Shown here piece by piece: positions 6,052 to 15,400 of a DNA stretch of 46,479 nucleotides. The first letter of the stretch is position 1, and each line of letters opens with the position of its first letter. Source of the DNA: a virus; the IMG/VR virus record IMGVR_UViG_3300020438_000069, positions 1-46,479 of that record; one strand, given 5' to 3'. The notes under the pieces were generated by a model. The model was given only the letters and a program-made list of their open reading frames with translations. It had not been told where the DNA came from and made no database searches. The translations under genes were made by a program, and so were the position numbers.

Positions 6052-9000
6052 GTGGCAGTTGGTCGTATATCTGGTCCGCTTTTGAAGGCAAATTTGCTTC
6101 GTCAAGGAGTGGATTTAGCGTTTGAAACAGACTTACTTTACTTAGATGTTAATAATAGCCGTATTGGTATTAAGACATCAACACCATCAGCCGAGCTCGA
6201 TATAAACGGTTCAGCAAGGATACAATCTTTAGACATTTTAGACACAACACTACCAATTGGTAATATAACAATTGATGGTGGTACTAATACAATCTCTACT
6301 TCAGCAAGTCAATTTAATATTGCAACTCCAAACAGTGTAATTTACCAAGATAGATTACAAATTGATGATATTGAAATTGACGGCAGTGTAATTCGCACAT
6401 TAGGAACTAATCAAAACTTAGAATTTCGTCCTAACGGGACAGGTACTATTAACTTTGTAGGTAATACAAATGTTACTGGTAACTTACATGCAACTGGTAA
6501 CATCAGTGCAGACGGTGATATTACTATTGGTGATGACGATACAGATACTATCACTATTAATGCCGACATAGCAAGTAATATAATACCGGATACAACAAAC
6601 ACATATACAATTGGTAGTTCAACTAAAAAGTGGAATCATGGTTACTTTGATGATGTAACAGCAACAACAGTTGTTGCAAACAGTATTACATTGTCAGACT
6701 TAGACTTAACATCAACACCAGGCAACATTTATTATGTTGCTAAGAATGGTAACGATACAAATGCTGGCGATCACCCACAAGCACCATACACAACTATTAC
6801 AAAAGCACTAACTTCTGCAACAGCAGGAGACACTATTCACATTTATCCTGGTAATTACGAAGAAGTATTTCCGTTAACAGTACCAGCAGGTGTTGCAATA
6901 TTAGGTGAAGGCATTAGATCAGTAAACATTACACCTACTGCTGGAACAAATAACAATGACTGCTTTATATTACAAGGCGAAACAAGTGTTATGAACTTGT
7001 CAATTAAAGACTTTTACTATAATAGTGTTGCTGACGAAGGTTATGCTTTTAAATTTGCAAGTAACTTTAATGTTACTTCAAGATCACCTTACATTAAAAA
7101 CGTAACAGTGATTACAAAAGGTAGTGTAACAAGTGCAAGTGATCCAAGAGGGTTTGATCAAGGAGATGCAGGACGTGGTGCATACGTAGATGGTGCAGTA
7201 GCAGTTGCAGGATCAAGAGAAGCATCAATGCTTTTCCATGCAGTAACATTTATTGTTCCTGGAGCAGTTGGATTATATGTAACTAACGGTGCAAGAGTTG
7301 AATGGTTAAACTCTTTTGTATACTTTGCAGACAAAGCGATGCAAGGTATTAATGGTTCTACAGGATTAAAAGGTACAGGACGTACTAAAATTAAATTAAG
7401 CGGACTTGTTGGAACACCAACAGCGTCTGAAGTGTTTCAATATACACAAGCAGGCGGAACTGTAATTAGTGCAACAGTAAATGAAGTGGACGGAAACTAC
7501 ATTTACTTAAATGGTAATGCCGCTGGACTTGAAACTAAATTTGAACGTGGCGGAAAAACAGTAGTTGTTTCAGGTCAAGCACAAATAGATACAACAATTA
7601 AAAAATACGGCACTGGTAGTTTACAATTAGACGGTACTGGCGACTATATCAGTATTGCAAATGATCCTGACTTTGGTTTAGGAACAGCAAACTTTACTAT
7701 TGAAGGTTACTTTTATGCTAATAGTGTAACAGGTACAACATCATTAGTTGATATGAGAGCCGGTACTGCTTCTGACACAGGCTTATACATATATCAAGTA
7801 GGCGGTACAGTAAAAGTTTATTACAACGGTGCAGATATATTATCCGGCGGAACGTTATCAACTACAACATGGACACATATTGCAGTATCACGTTCAGGTA
7901 ATACAATTAATTTATATGTTAACGGAACAAGAGTTGACAGTGATAATTCATTTAGTAGCACACTTGGAACAAGTAAACCATTTATTATTGGTGCAGTGTA
8001 TGATGCTTCAAATGCTTGGAACGGTTATGTAGATGACTTTAGAATTTCAGACAGTGCAAGATATACAGCAGGTTCTTATACACCACCATTGAACGAAGTT
8101 GCAAACGATAATAACACTAAATTGTTATTAAGATTTAACGGTACAGATACTTCAACAACACTTGATGACGAAACTATTTTAGATCAAACAATTGGCTTTG
8201 GTGGAGGTGCATATGCAACTGGAATGGAACTTGTTGACTTCTCAGACTTTGGTTGTGAGATTAGATCAATTGGTAGTGCATGTGTTTATGGTAACTATGG
8301 AATATACGGCGACGGTAACGGCGTTGTTATGTACCTTATCTCTCAGAACCTTGCATACATTGGTAACGGTAAAGCAGTTGATAATGATCCTTCAACAGTT
8401 GTACAAAGTCAAGAAGTTACAAAATTAAATAATTCAAACATTTACTTTAGTTCAGTTGACCATAAAGGTGACTTTAGAGTTGGTGATGTATTCCATGTTG
8501 ACCAAGCATCTGGTACTGTTAACTTTACTAACGCAAACTTTAACGTTGATACTTTACAAAGTGTTAGATTTAGCACTGGCACAAGTACAACTATTATTGA
8601 TGGCGACAAGATTCAAACAGGTAACACAAAATTAAGTGGCAACACTGTAGAAAGTTTAAGTGGAAACTTAAATATCGACAGTGCTGATGGTATTATTAAT
8701 TTTGCAGACAATGTAAACATCACAGGGAACTTAGATGTAACAGGAGATGTTACAATAGGTGGTAACATTACAATTGGTGATGAAGCAAGTGATAGTATTA
8801 ACATTGTGGCAGGTATTGCAAGTAACCTTGTACCAAGTCAAGATGGAACATATGACTTAGGTACTTCAAGTTATGAATGGAAGAAAGTTCATACAGGAGA
8901 AGTACAAGTTGATGATATTAATATTAATACGAATGTTATTCAAACAACTAACACAAACCAAGACTTAGAATTACGTGCAAGTGGTACAGGAAGTATTGTT

Positions 9001-9762
9001 GTAGACGATTTAAGTTTTAAAACTAATATTATTTCAGCGCCAGGTGACATAGTTCTTGATCCAGGAAGTGAAACAGTTAAGATTGATTCAACAGGTTCAT
9101 TAACAATACCAAAAGGTACAACAGCACAACGTCCAGGTACAGCAGTAAATGGTATGATACGTTACAACACAGACACAGATGTGTTTGAAGGTTATGACGG
9201 AGCATGGATTACTCTTAACGGTGTACGTGACAATGACCAAGATACTTATATTACAGCAGAATTAACTCCAGGTGCAGACGATGACACACTACGATTTTAT
9301 GCACAAGGAAATTTAGTTGCTGATGCTAACGCAACAAGGTTCAATGTTGCCAAATTATTAGTTGATGACATTGAAATTGAAGGAAATACTGTAAGAACCA
9401 TTACTACAAACGCCGATTTGAACCTTTTAGCAAACGGAACTGGTAAAGTTATTGTAGAAAATTTTGGATTCAACGCAAATTCGATAACTAATACTGTAGC
9501 CGGCGCTGTTACCACACTTGCACAAACAGGTGATGGTTACTTCAAAATTGAAGGAACGGGTGGTTTTGTTATTCCGACAGGAACACTACTAAACAGACAC
9601 CCAACACCGGAGACAGGCATGATGCGTTTTAATACGCAAGACGATAGAGTTGAAATTTACGACCAAGCAGGGCAGTGGGTTTCAGTAGCAGGTAGTTCAG
9701 GTGCTGTATCAGCACAAGACGCAGAAGAAATTGCTATTAAAATGGCAGTAACAATAGGATAA
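6052..9762 (+). CDS. Large beta-helix tail-fibre-like protein with LamG-like insert (1236 aa)
   Basis: Starts with GTG; AGGAG six bases upstream and the 'AVGRISGPLLKANL' N-terminus, matching the 950-aa paralogue, fix the start. The beta-helix opens at ~227 ('IYYVAKNGNDTNAG', 'VPAGVAILGEGIRSVNI'). Relative to the 950-aa protein, about 300 residues (~431-733) are inserted after 'VEWLNSF.YFA.KAM'. Inside it, ~523-693 ('SLQLDGTGDYISI', 'WTHIAVSRSGNTINLYVNG', 'YVDDFRISD') is a clear LamG/concanavalin-A-like lectin domain. The shared 'DHKGDFRVGDVFHV' follows at ~805. The 'P.GT.AQRP' module occurs at ~1020 and ~1180. The role is most likely glycan recognition by a tail fibre; the insert probably widened or changed specificity. 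Confidence 0.87.
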   Translation: MAVGRISGPLLKANLLRQGVDLAFETDLLYLDVNNSRIGIKTSTPSAELDINGSARIQSLDILDTTLPIGNITIDGGTNTISTSASQFNIATPNSVIYQDRLQIDDIEIDGSVIRTLGTNQNLEFRPNGTGTINFVGNTNVTGNLHATGNISADGDITIGDDDTDTITINADIASNIIPDTTNTYTIGSSTKKWNHGYFDDVTATTVVANSITLSDLDLTSTPGNIYYVAKNGNDTNAGDHPQAPYTTITKALTSATAGDTIHIYPGNYEEVFPLTVPAGVAILGEGIRSVNITPTAGTNNNDCFILQGETSVMNLSIKDFYYNSVADEGYAFKFASNFNVTSRSPYIKNVTVITKGSVTSASDPRGFDQGDAGRGAYVDGAVAVAGSREASMLFHAVTFIVPGAVGLYVTNGARVEWLNSFVYFADKAMQGINGSTGLKGTGRTKIKLSGLVGTPTASEVFQYTQAGGTVISATVNEVDGNYIYLNGNAAGLETKFERGGKTVVVSGQAQIDTTIKKYGTGSLQLDGTGDYISIANDPDFGLGTANFTIEGYFYANSVTGTTSLVDMRAGTASDTGLYIYQVGGTVKVYYNGADILSGGTLSTTTWTHIAVSRSGNTINLYVNGTRVDSDNSFSSTLGTSKPFIIGAVYDASNAWNGYVDDFRISDSARYTAGSYTPPLNEVANDNNTKLLLRFNGTDTSTTLDDETILDQTIGFGGGAYATGMELVDFSDFGCEIRSIGSACVYGNYGIYGDGNGVVMYLISQNLAYIGNGKAVDNDPSTVVQSQEVTKLNNSNIYFSSVDHKGDFRVGDVFHVDQASGTVNFTNANFNVDTLQSVRFSTGTSTTIIDGDKIQTGNTKLSGNTVESLSGNLNIDSADGIINFADNVNITGNLDVTGDVTIGGNITIGDEASDSINIVAGIASNLVPSQDGTYDLGTSSYEWKKVHTGEVQVDDININTNVIQTTNTNQDLELRASGTGSIVVDDLSFKTNIISAPGDIVLDPGSETVKIDSTGSLTIPKGTTAQRPGTAVNGMIRYNTDTDVFEGYDGAWITLNGVRDNDQDTYITAELTPGADDDTLRFYAQGNLVADANATRFNVAKLLVDDIEIEGNTVRTITTNADLNLLANGTGKVIVENFGFNANSITNTVAGAVTTLAQTGDGYFKIEGTGGFVIPTGTLLNRHPTPETGMMRFNTQDDRVEIYDQAGQWVSVAGSSGAVSAQDAEEIAIKMAVTIG

Positions 9763-9774
9763 TAGGAAAATAAG

Positions 9775-10104
9775 ATGGCAACATTTTTTAGAAATAAAGC
9801 AGTTAAAGAAATAGGAAAAGTAAAAGTTCCGATTTACTCCGCTGGACCAAGTACAACAGCAACAGTTGTTGGATTATCTTTAGCCAACCTAACTGAATCT
9901 GTTGTAAGTACAAGTGTTTTAATTGCAGACGACACATCAATTGAAGCATTCTATTTAAAAGATGTGTTGCTTCCACCAAACTCAACTATGAAAGTTTTGA
10001 ACGGTGGTGAAAAAATTATTATTGCGGCAGACAATACAATATCTGTAGTATCAGACATTGATGCAAGTTTAGATGCTGTAATGAGTTATGTGGAGATAGT
10101 GTAA
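9775..10104 (+). CDS. Small beta-protein, paralogue of the 118- and 105-aa proteins
   Basis: A 109-residue protein that begins 'ATFFRNKAVKEIG', then 'KVPIYSAGPSTTATVVGLSLAN' and ends 'ISVVSDIDASLDAVMSYVEIV'. The middle carries 'LLPPNSTMKVLNGGEKIIIAADN', the equivalent of 'VLGAGDRIILEG' in the 118-aa protein. It directly follows the 1236-aa fibre and lies one base before 10106-10564 (TAATATG), consistent with a small structural partner made alongside the fibre. No catalytic residues or membrane segments are visible. The function is by analogy and position only. Confidence 0.76.
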   Translation: MATFFRNKAVKEIGKVKVPIYSAGPSTTATVVGLSLANLTESVVSTSVLIADDTSIEAFYLKDVLLPPNSTMKVLNGGEKIIIAADNTISVVSDIDASLDAVMSYVEIV

Positions 10105-10105
10105 T

Positions 10106-10564
10106 ATGTCAGTTTTTAACATAGGACAAACAATAACGCAAACCATTGAAGACAATCTTGGTGAACGATATTTTTATGGACTACGTAGAACAGACGCTGG
10201 TGAATTATTTTTAGGTAAGTTAGACCAATTAAGTTTGGAAGATACTATAGTAGTTAACAAGCAAGGTGATCCAGTAGACAACTTTCCAGACTTTGACGAA
10301 GGCGCAGAGTTCTTTGAAGGTAGAGATTCATCACATAACTTGACATATAAGAATTTAAACTATGAACAGTTTCGTTGGGATGACGCTAATTTATTTTATT
10401 ATGTTAATGATGACGGTGAGTTAGTTGTAAGAATTAACCAAGGTCTTGCAGATGGCGCAGTTGAATATGCTGGCGACACTATAACAATCATTGACAGCGA
10501 CAAAGAATTTGACAATACAAGTATAACGCTTGATAACAACAACTTTACATTTGATCAAACGTAG
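10106..10564 (+). CDS. Small virion-associated protein, paralogue of 12047-12415
   Basis: A 152-residue acidic protein. Core residues ~18-112 ('RYFYGLRRTDAGELFLGKLDQL', 'FPDFDEGAEFFEGRD', 'YEQFRWDDANLFYYVNDDGE', 'LVVRINQG') match the 122-aa protein at 12047 almost position by position. The two copies flank the 485-aa fibre gene, so a duplication around that gene is likely. This copy has an extra C-terminal ~35 residues. Repeated aromatic/acidic 'YEQFRWDD' segments suggest a compact protein-binding module. Marine T4-like phages carry similar short proteins beside fibres. I do not know a precise function. Confidence 0.78.
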   Translation: MSVFNIGQTITQTIEDNLGERYFYGLRRTDAGELFLGKLDQLSLEDTIVVNKQGDPVDNFPDFDEGAEFFEGRDSSHNLTYKNLNYEQFRWDDANLFYYVNDDGELVVRINQGLADGAVEYAGDTITIIDSDKEFDNTSITLDNNNFTFDQT

Positions 10565-10578
10565 GAGTAGGAGATAAA

Positions 10579-12036
10579 ATGAGCAAACAACAAGTAAACG
10601 TAGGTGTTCTACCAAATGATGGACAAGGTGATAACCTTAGAGCAGGCGCTACGAAAATTAATAATAACTTTAACGAGTTATATACAGCATTAGGTGACGG
10701 ATCAGTACTTGACGTTATTACAAACGGAGTATTTAATTCATATCCAAGTACAGTAACAGGAAGTAACAAAGTTACTTTCTTATATCCAACATTTGCAGAC
10801 CTACCAAGTCCTACAACCTACGATGGTATGTTAGCAAAAGTTACAGCAGACGCGGCAGTTTACTACGCTCATAGTAATGCCTGGGTTAAGATGTTAGATA
10901 CTACTACAAGCGTTGGTGCTTTATCAGATGTTGATATAACAGGTATTAATGATGGACAAGTTCTTGTATGGAGTGCATCAGGTGGAAAATTTGCACCAGG
11001 CGCAGGCGGTGGTGGAGGAGGCTCTACTTCGTTTGTTGCATTAACAGATACTCCAAATAACTTTACAGCGGCCGGTGGTAATCTTGTAAGAGTTAACTCT
11101 GGGGCAACAGCATTAGAATATTCAACATCAATTACAGCATCAGAAGTTAGTGGTATTACAATTGGTTCATTAAGTGATGTTTCAAGTTCAGCGGCAAGCA
11201 CAGGTGATGTTCTTAAATGGGATGGCGCACAATGGGCACCAGGAACTGATATTACATCAGGTGGTAGTGGAACAGACGCTGATACATTAGACGGATTTGA
11301 TAGTGCATACTTCTTAGACTACACTAACTTTACTAACAAGCCATCATTATTTGCTGGCGCTTTCTTAAACTTATCTGATACTCCAAGTGCATTTACAGGA
11401 GCGGCAAATAGATTTGTTAAAGTTAACGCGGCAGGAAATGCTTTAGAGTTTGTTGTTGATCAATCAACAGACCAAAACTTATTTGAATCATTTACAGGTG
11501 ACACAGGAACAGTAGCGGCAACAGGATTAACAGATACACTTACAATAGCAGGTGGTACAAGTATTGCAACTGAAGTTACAGGTAACACATTAACAATTAA
11601 CTACGATGGGACAGTTGGTGCAACGACACTTAATGCATTAACAGATGTTTCTACAACAAACGTATTAGTTGGTTACACACTTGGATTCAACGGAACAAGT
11701 TATGTTATGCAGAACGGTCCAGCAACAACTTGGACTATTGGTTCAGCAGGAACTTCAGACTACACATTTACAGGTCCTGGATTTCCAACTACAACTAATG
11801 ATCCGGTTTTATATTTGAAAAAAGGACAGACATATTACTTTAATAATCAAAGTGGTGGCGGTCATCCTTTACAAATTAGAGTTTCAAACGGTGGCGGAGC
11901 ATACGGTAGCGGAGTATTAAACAACGGAGCATCAACAGGGGTTATTACTTTTGTAGTACCGATGGATGCACCGTCAACATTATATTATCAATGTACTGCA
12001 CACAGCAACATGGGTAATGTTATTAACATTGCGTAA
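10579..12036 (+). CDS. Tail-fibre protein with C-terminal cupredoxin-like domain (485 aa)
   Basis: The N-terminus carries 'LPNDGQGDNLRAGATKIN' then 'NFNELYTALGDGS' (residues ~8-40), the motif that opens many T4-like tail-fibre proteins. Next come a 'LSDVDI...DGQVLVWSASGGKF' segment, a poly-Gly linker (~145) and 'DTLDGFDSAYFLDYTNFTNKPS' pieces typical of fibres. The last ~100 residues form a cupredoxin-like beta-sandwich with His429 ('GGHPLQI') and 'YYQCTAHSNMG' giving Cys472, His475 and Met478. That is the C-x2-H-x2-M spacing of amicyanin-type type-1 copper sites. TAGGAG precedes the ATG. It is flanked by the 152/122-aa paralogues. Copper binding is inferred from ligands only. Confidence 0.86.
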   Translation: MSKQQVNVGVLPNDGQGDNLRAGATKINNNFNELYTALGDGSVLDVITNGVFNSYPSTVTGSNKVTFLYPTFADLPSPTTYDGMLAKVTADAAVYYAHSNAWVKMLDTTTSVGALSDVDITGINDGQVLVWSASGGKFAPGAGGGGGGSTSFVALTDTPNNFTAAGGNLVRVNSGATALEYSTSITASEVSGITIGSLSDVSSSAASTGDVLKWDGAQWAPGTDITSGGSGTDADTLDGFDSAYFLDYTNFTNKPSLFAGAFLNLSDTPSAFTGAANRFVKVNAAGNALEFVVDQSTDQNLFESFTGDTGTVAATGLTDTLTIAGGTSIATEVTGNTLTINYDGTVGATTLNALTDVSTTNVLVGYTLGFNGTSYVMQNGPATTWTIGSAGTSDYTFTGPGFPTTTNDPVLYLKKGQTYYFNNQSGGGHPLQIRVSNGGGAYGSGVLNNGASTGVITFVVPMDAPSTLYYQCTAHSNMGNVINIA

Positions 12037-12046
12037 GGATTAGAGA

Positions 12047-12415
12047 ATGGCAAGTTTTTATCAAGGTACAGAAGTAGGAACACTACTTAAATCAGTTAAG
12101 GGAAGTAGATTCTTTTACGGATTACGTAGAACAGATGAAGGCGACTTGTATTTGGTCAAATCAGATCAGTTAAAAGCAACTGACGGTGTGCAATTGAATA
12201 GACCAGGAGATCCAGAACAGAACTATCCAGATTTCCAAAGAGGAATTGAGTTTTTTGAAGGTAGAGATGAGGAACATAACACATCATACACCAACTTACG
12301 TTACGAACAATTTAGATGGGACGATAGAAATCTAATTTATTATGTTGACGACGAAGGAAACTTAATAGTTAGAATTAATCAAAATTATGATTTTCCAGAT
12401 GGGGTATCTCCATAA
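12047..12415 (+). CDS. Small virion-associated protein, paralogue of 10106-10564
   Basis: A 122-residue shorter copy of the 152-aa protein: 'SRFFYGLRRTDEGDLYLVKSDQL', 'YPDFQRGIEFFEGRDEEHN', 'YEQFRWDDRNLIYYVDDEGN', 'LIVRINQ'. It lacks the C-terminal extension of the first copy. AAGGAT lies just upstream. It sits between the 485-aa fibre and the 2081-aa giant protein. The tight conservation of the 'FEGRD' and 'FRWDD' blocks between copies suggests a binding surface for a common partner, perhaps the fibre base. No known domain recognised. Confidence 0.78.
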   Translation: MASFYQGTEVGTLLKSVKGSRFFYGLRRTDEGDLYLVKSDQLKATDGVQLNRPGDPEQNYPDFQRGIEFFEGRDEEHNTSYTNLRYEQFRWDDRNLIYYVDDEGNLIVRINQNYDFPDGVSP

Positions 12416-12417
12416 TG

Positions 12418-12426
12418 GTTAAATAC
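12418..12426 (+). promoter_or_regulatory. Weak late-promoter-like motif
   Basis: GTTAAATAC is a weaker match to the GATAAATAC series, located just after the stop of the 122-aa gene and 28 bases before the 2081-aa gene. Confidence 0.4.
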
Positions 12427-12454
12427 AATATGAACATGCAGGAAAGTAGAAATA

Positions 12455-15400
12455 ATGGCTGAATTTAAACTTGATAGAATCCGCTTTAGATGGAAAGGTC
12501 CTTGGCTTACATCGACACAATATATTAAAGATGACATTGTAAGTTATGGTGGTAAAACGTTTGTTTGCTTAAACGGACATACTTCTGATCCAGACTTTTA
12601 TATTGATTACTTAAACGCAACATTACCTAAGTGGACACAAATGACTGACGGTTATGAGTGGCTTGGTGATTGGAAACCTAACTACTATTATAGAGTTAAC
12701 GACATGGTTCGTTATGGTGGACAAGTTTACTCAGCAATCATCGGACACACATCTGCAACATACACTGTTCCAAGTACAACTACTACAATAGCAGTAACAA
12801 TTGACTATGATAGTGGTAGTACATTTGCAACAGGTAGAGGACAATCTTCTACAGGTACAATTTATTTAAATGGTACTGAGAAAAATATTTTAACTTTTCA
12901 AAAAGGTACTACATACGAATTTTCACAAACAGAAGCAACAAATATTAACTTCGGTGGACAAACACACCCATTAGGATTTAGTGTTTACGAAGATGGTAGC
13001 AATGCAGATACTGCCCTTGTAGATTATTACACAGACGGAATTACATATTACATTGACGGTGTTATAACTACACTTTCAGCATACCTAAGTAACTTTGCAA
13101 GTGCTTCAAGTAGAACTATTAGATGGACAGTTCCATTAGATGCTCCAGATAAAATTTGGTACTTTGACAGAACTGTAGACAGTGAAGACAAAGGTTCATA
13201 CATTAACATTGAAGAGCAAGGTGTATTAGGCGATAGCGATTTTGGTAATTGGAAATTAATGGTTGCTGATCAGAATTGGTTATACGAATGGTTACCACAA
13301 GTAAACTATGCTATTGGCGATACTGTAAAATATGGTGGAGTAGTTTATATTGCAACACAAGAACATACAAGTTCAACTACTGTTGCAGGTCTTGAAGCAG
13401 ACTCTACTAAATGGGAAATTGTAACAAGATCCGATCAATGGAAATACAACTGGGCACCAAGAGTAAGATATGTAGCAGATGATTTAGTGAGATACGGCGG
13501 AATGGTTTATCGTTGTGTAACTGGACATTTGAGTGCAAATGACGATGGTCTTGGGTTAGAAGAAGATCAAACTAAATGGGAAACTTTACTTTCGGGTATA
13601 GATTATAAACAGCATTGGATTGCAAAACGTGATGTAGCAGTTGAATCAATAGCAACAGGTGTACTTACAGTAACAAGTCACGCTATGAGCAACGGCGACT
13701 TAGTTCAGTACACAACAGACGGTACACAAGCAGACAATCTTGTTGAAAACACTTACTACTATGTAAGAATTGTTGACAGCGACAGTCTTAAATTATATTT
13801 TAACAAAGAAGATGCACTTGCAAATAGAAATAATAGAAATGCATCAGGCGGAACAGGAAACCAAACACTTTCTAAAAGAGAAAAATACAAAGTTGGTGAC
13901 ATTGTAAGGTTTGGACCTACAATGTGGTATTGTACTACAGGACATAATTCAGATGTAACATTTGCAGAAAGTTTCTTTAGTATCTGGTTACCAGGTTACG
14001 AATATGAAACACAATGGCTTGATTCAGAAATTTATCAGCCAGGTGACGTTGTACGTTACGGTGGTTACACTTATACTGCATTAACAATTAATACTAATAG
14101 TGCTCCAAGTGCAAACGGAATTACTCAAGACACTGGTGACTGGGAATTAACTGTACAAGGTTACAGATTAGGTTCACAGTATAATCAAAATCCAGACTTA
14201 AGAGAAACTGCAACAGATTGGGATGCCGCTAACGCTTATAGAACAGGTGATATTGTAAGATTTGGTGGTTGGTTATACCATGCACTTAGAGATAACGTAG
14301 GTACAGAACCAGATGATGTTAAGACAACAGTTAATGTTACAATCACAGTTGGTAACCCAGGTAGTGGAAATGTGTATTATGTTAACGGTGCTGAGAAAGG
14401 ACCATTAACGTTAAAAGAAGAAAACACTTATAGATTTTATCAAAACGATGCATCTAACCTTACACATGCATTATACATTAGCACAAGTAAAAATGGTCAC
14501 CATACAGGTGGACAATATAACTATGTTGGCAATGGTCAAACATGGTGGTTAGACGGAACACAAGTTGCAGACTTAGCGGCATACGTTTCAGGATTTGCCG
14601 CGGCAACTGAAAGATATGTACAGTACGTTGTACCAAGAGATGCATACAAATCAAACTATCTTGTATGTAACGCACACAGTGGTATGTATGGCGATGCTGT
14701 ATTAACAACAGAATATTCAGACAACTACTGGCAAACACTAATTGATGGTGACAGGTTTAGAGGTAACTGGGCAGAAACAGTATTAGTAAATGCTTCTCCA
14801 GTAACCAACGAATATATGTTAGGTGATATTGTAACATATGTTGGTACACTATATCGTTGTATTAAGAGACATAGTGCAAGTACATCAGGATCAAGACCAG
14901 ACTTAGACATTGATTACACACAAGAAGATTTTTGGACAACAGTTGTTGAAGGTGGTAACACAAACGTACTTCAATATTACGGTGACATTAGAACTCATGG
15001 TTCAACAAACACTGCAAGATTAGGAATTAACAATCCAGGTGATGCACTTAAAGTTAAAGCAGACACAGATTTAAATTGGGAATCATTAGAGCAAACACAA
15101 AAAGTTTACTTTGTTTCTCCAGACGGTGTTGACGCTAACAGTGCAGGTAGAGGACTATCAGCAACATCTCCATTTAAGTCAATTAAGTATGCTACACAAT
15201 ATATTTTAGAAGATGAAGGTACAAGAGCACCAGCAACAATACTTGTTAAAACAGGACGTTACGAAGAAATTTGTCCAATTACTGTTCCAAAAGATGTTGC
15301 TATTGTAGGTGACGAATTACGTTCAACATCAGTAGTAGCAACTGTTGAAACTAAAGGTAATGACATGTTCCGTGTTAGAAACGGTTGTGGTATTAGAAAC

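Noticed and set aside
7600-8140. Recent transposon or insertion-sequence origin for the LamG insert
   Set aside because: No terminal inverted repeats, target duplications or transposase are visible; domain shuffling by recombination is simpler.
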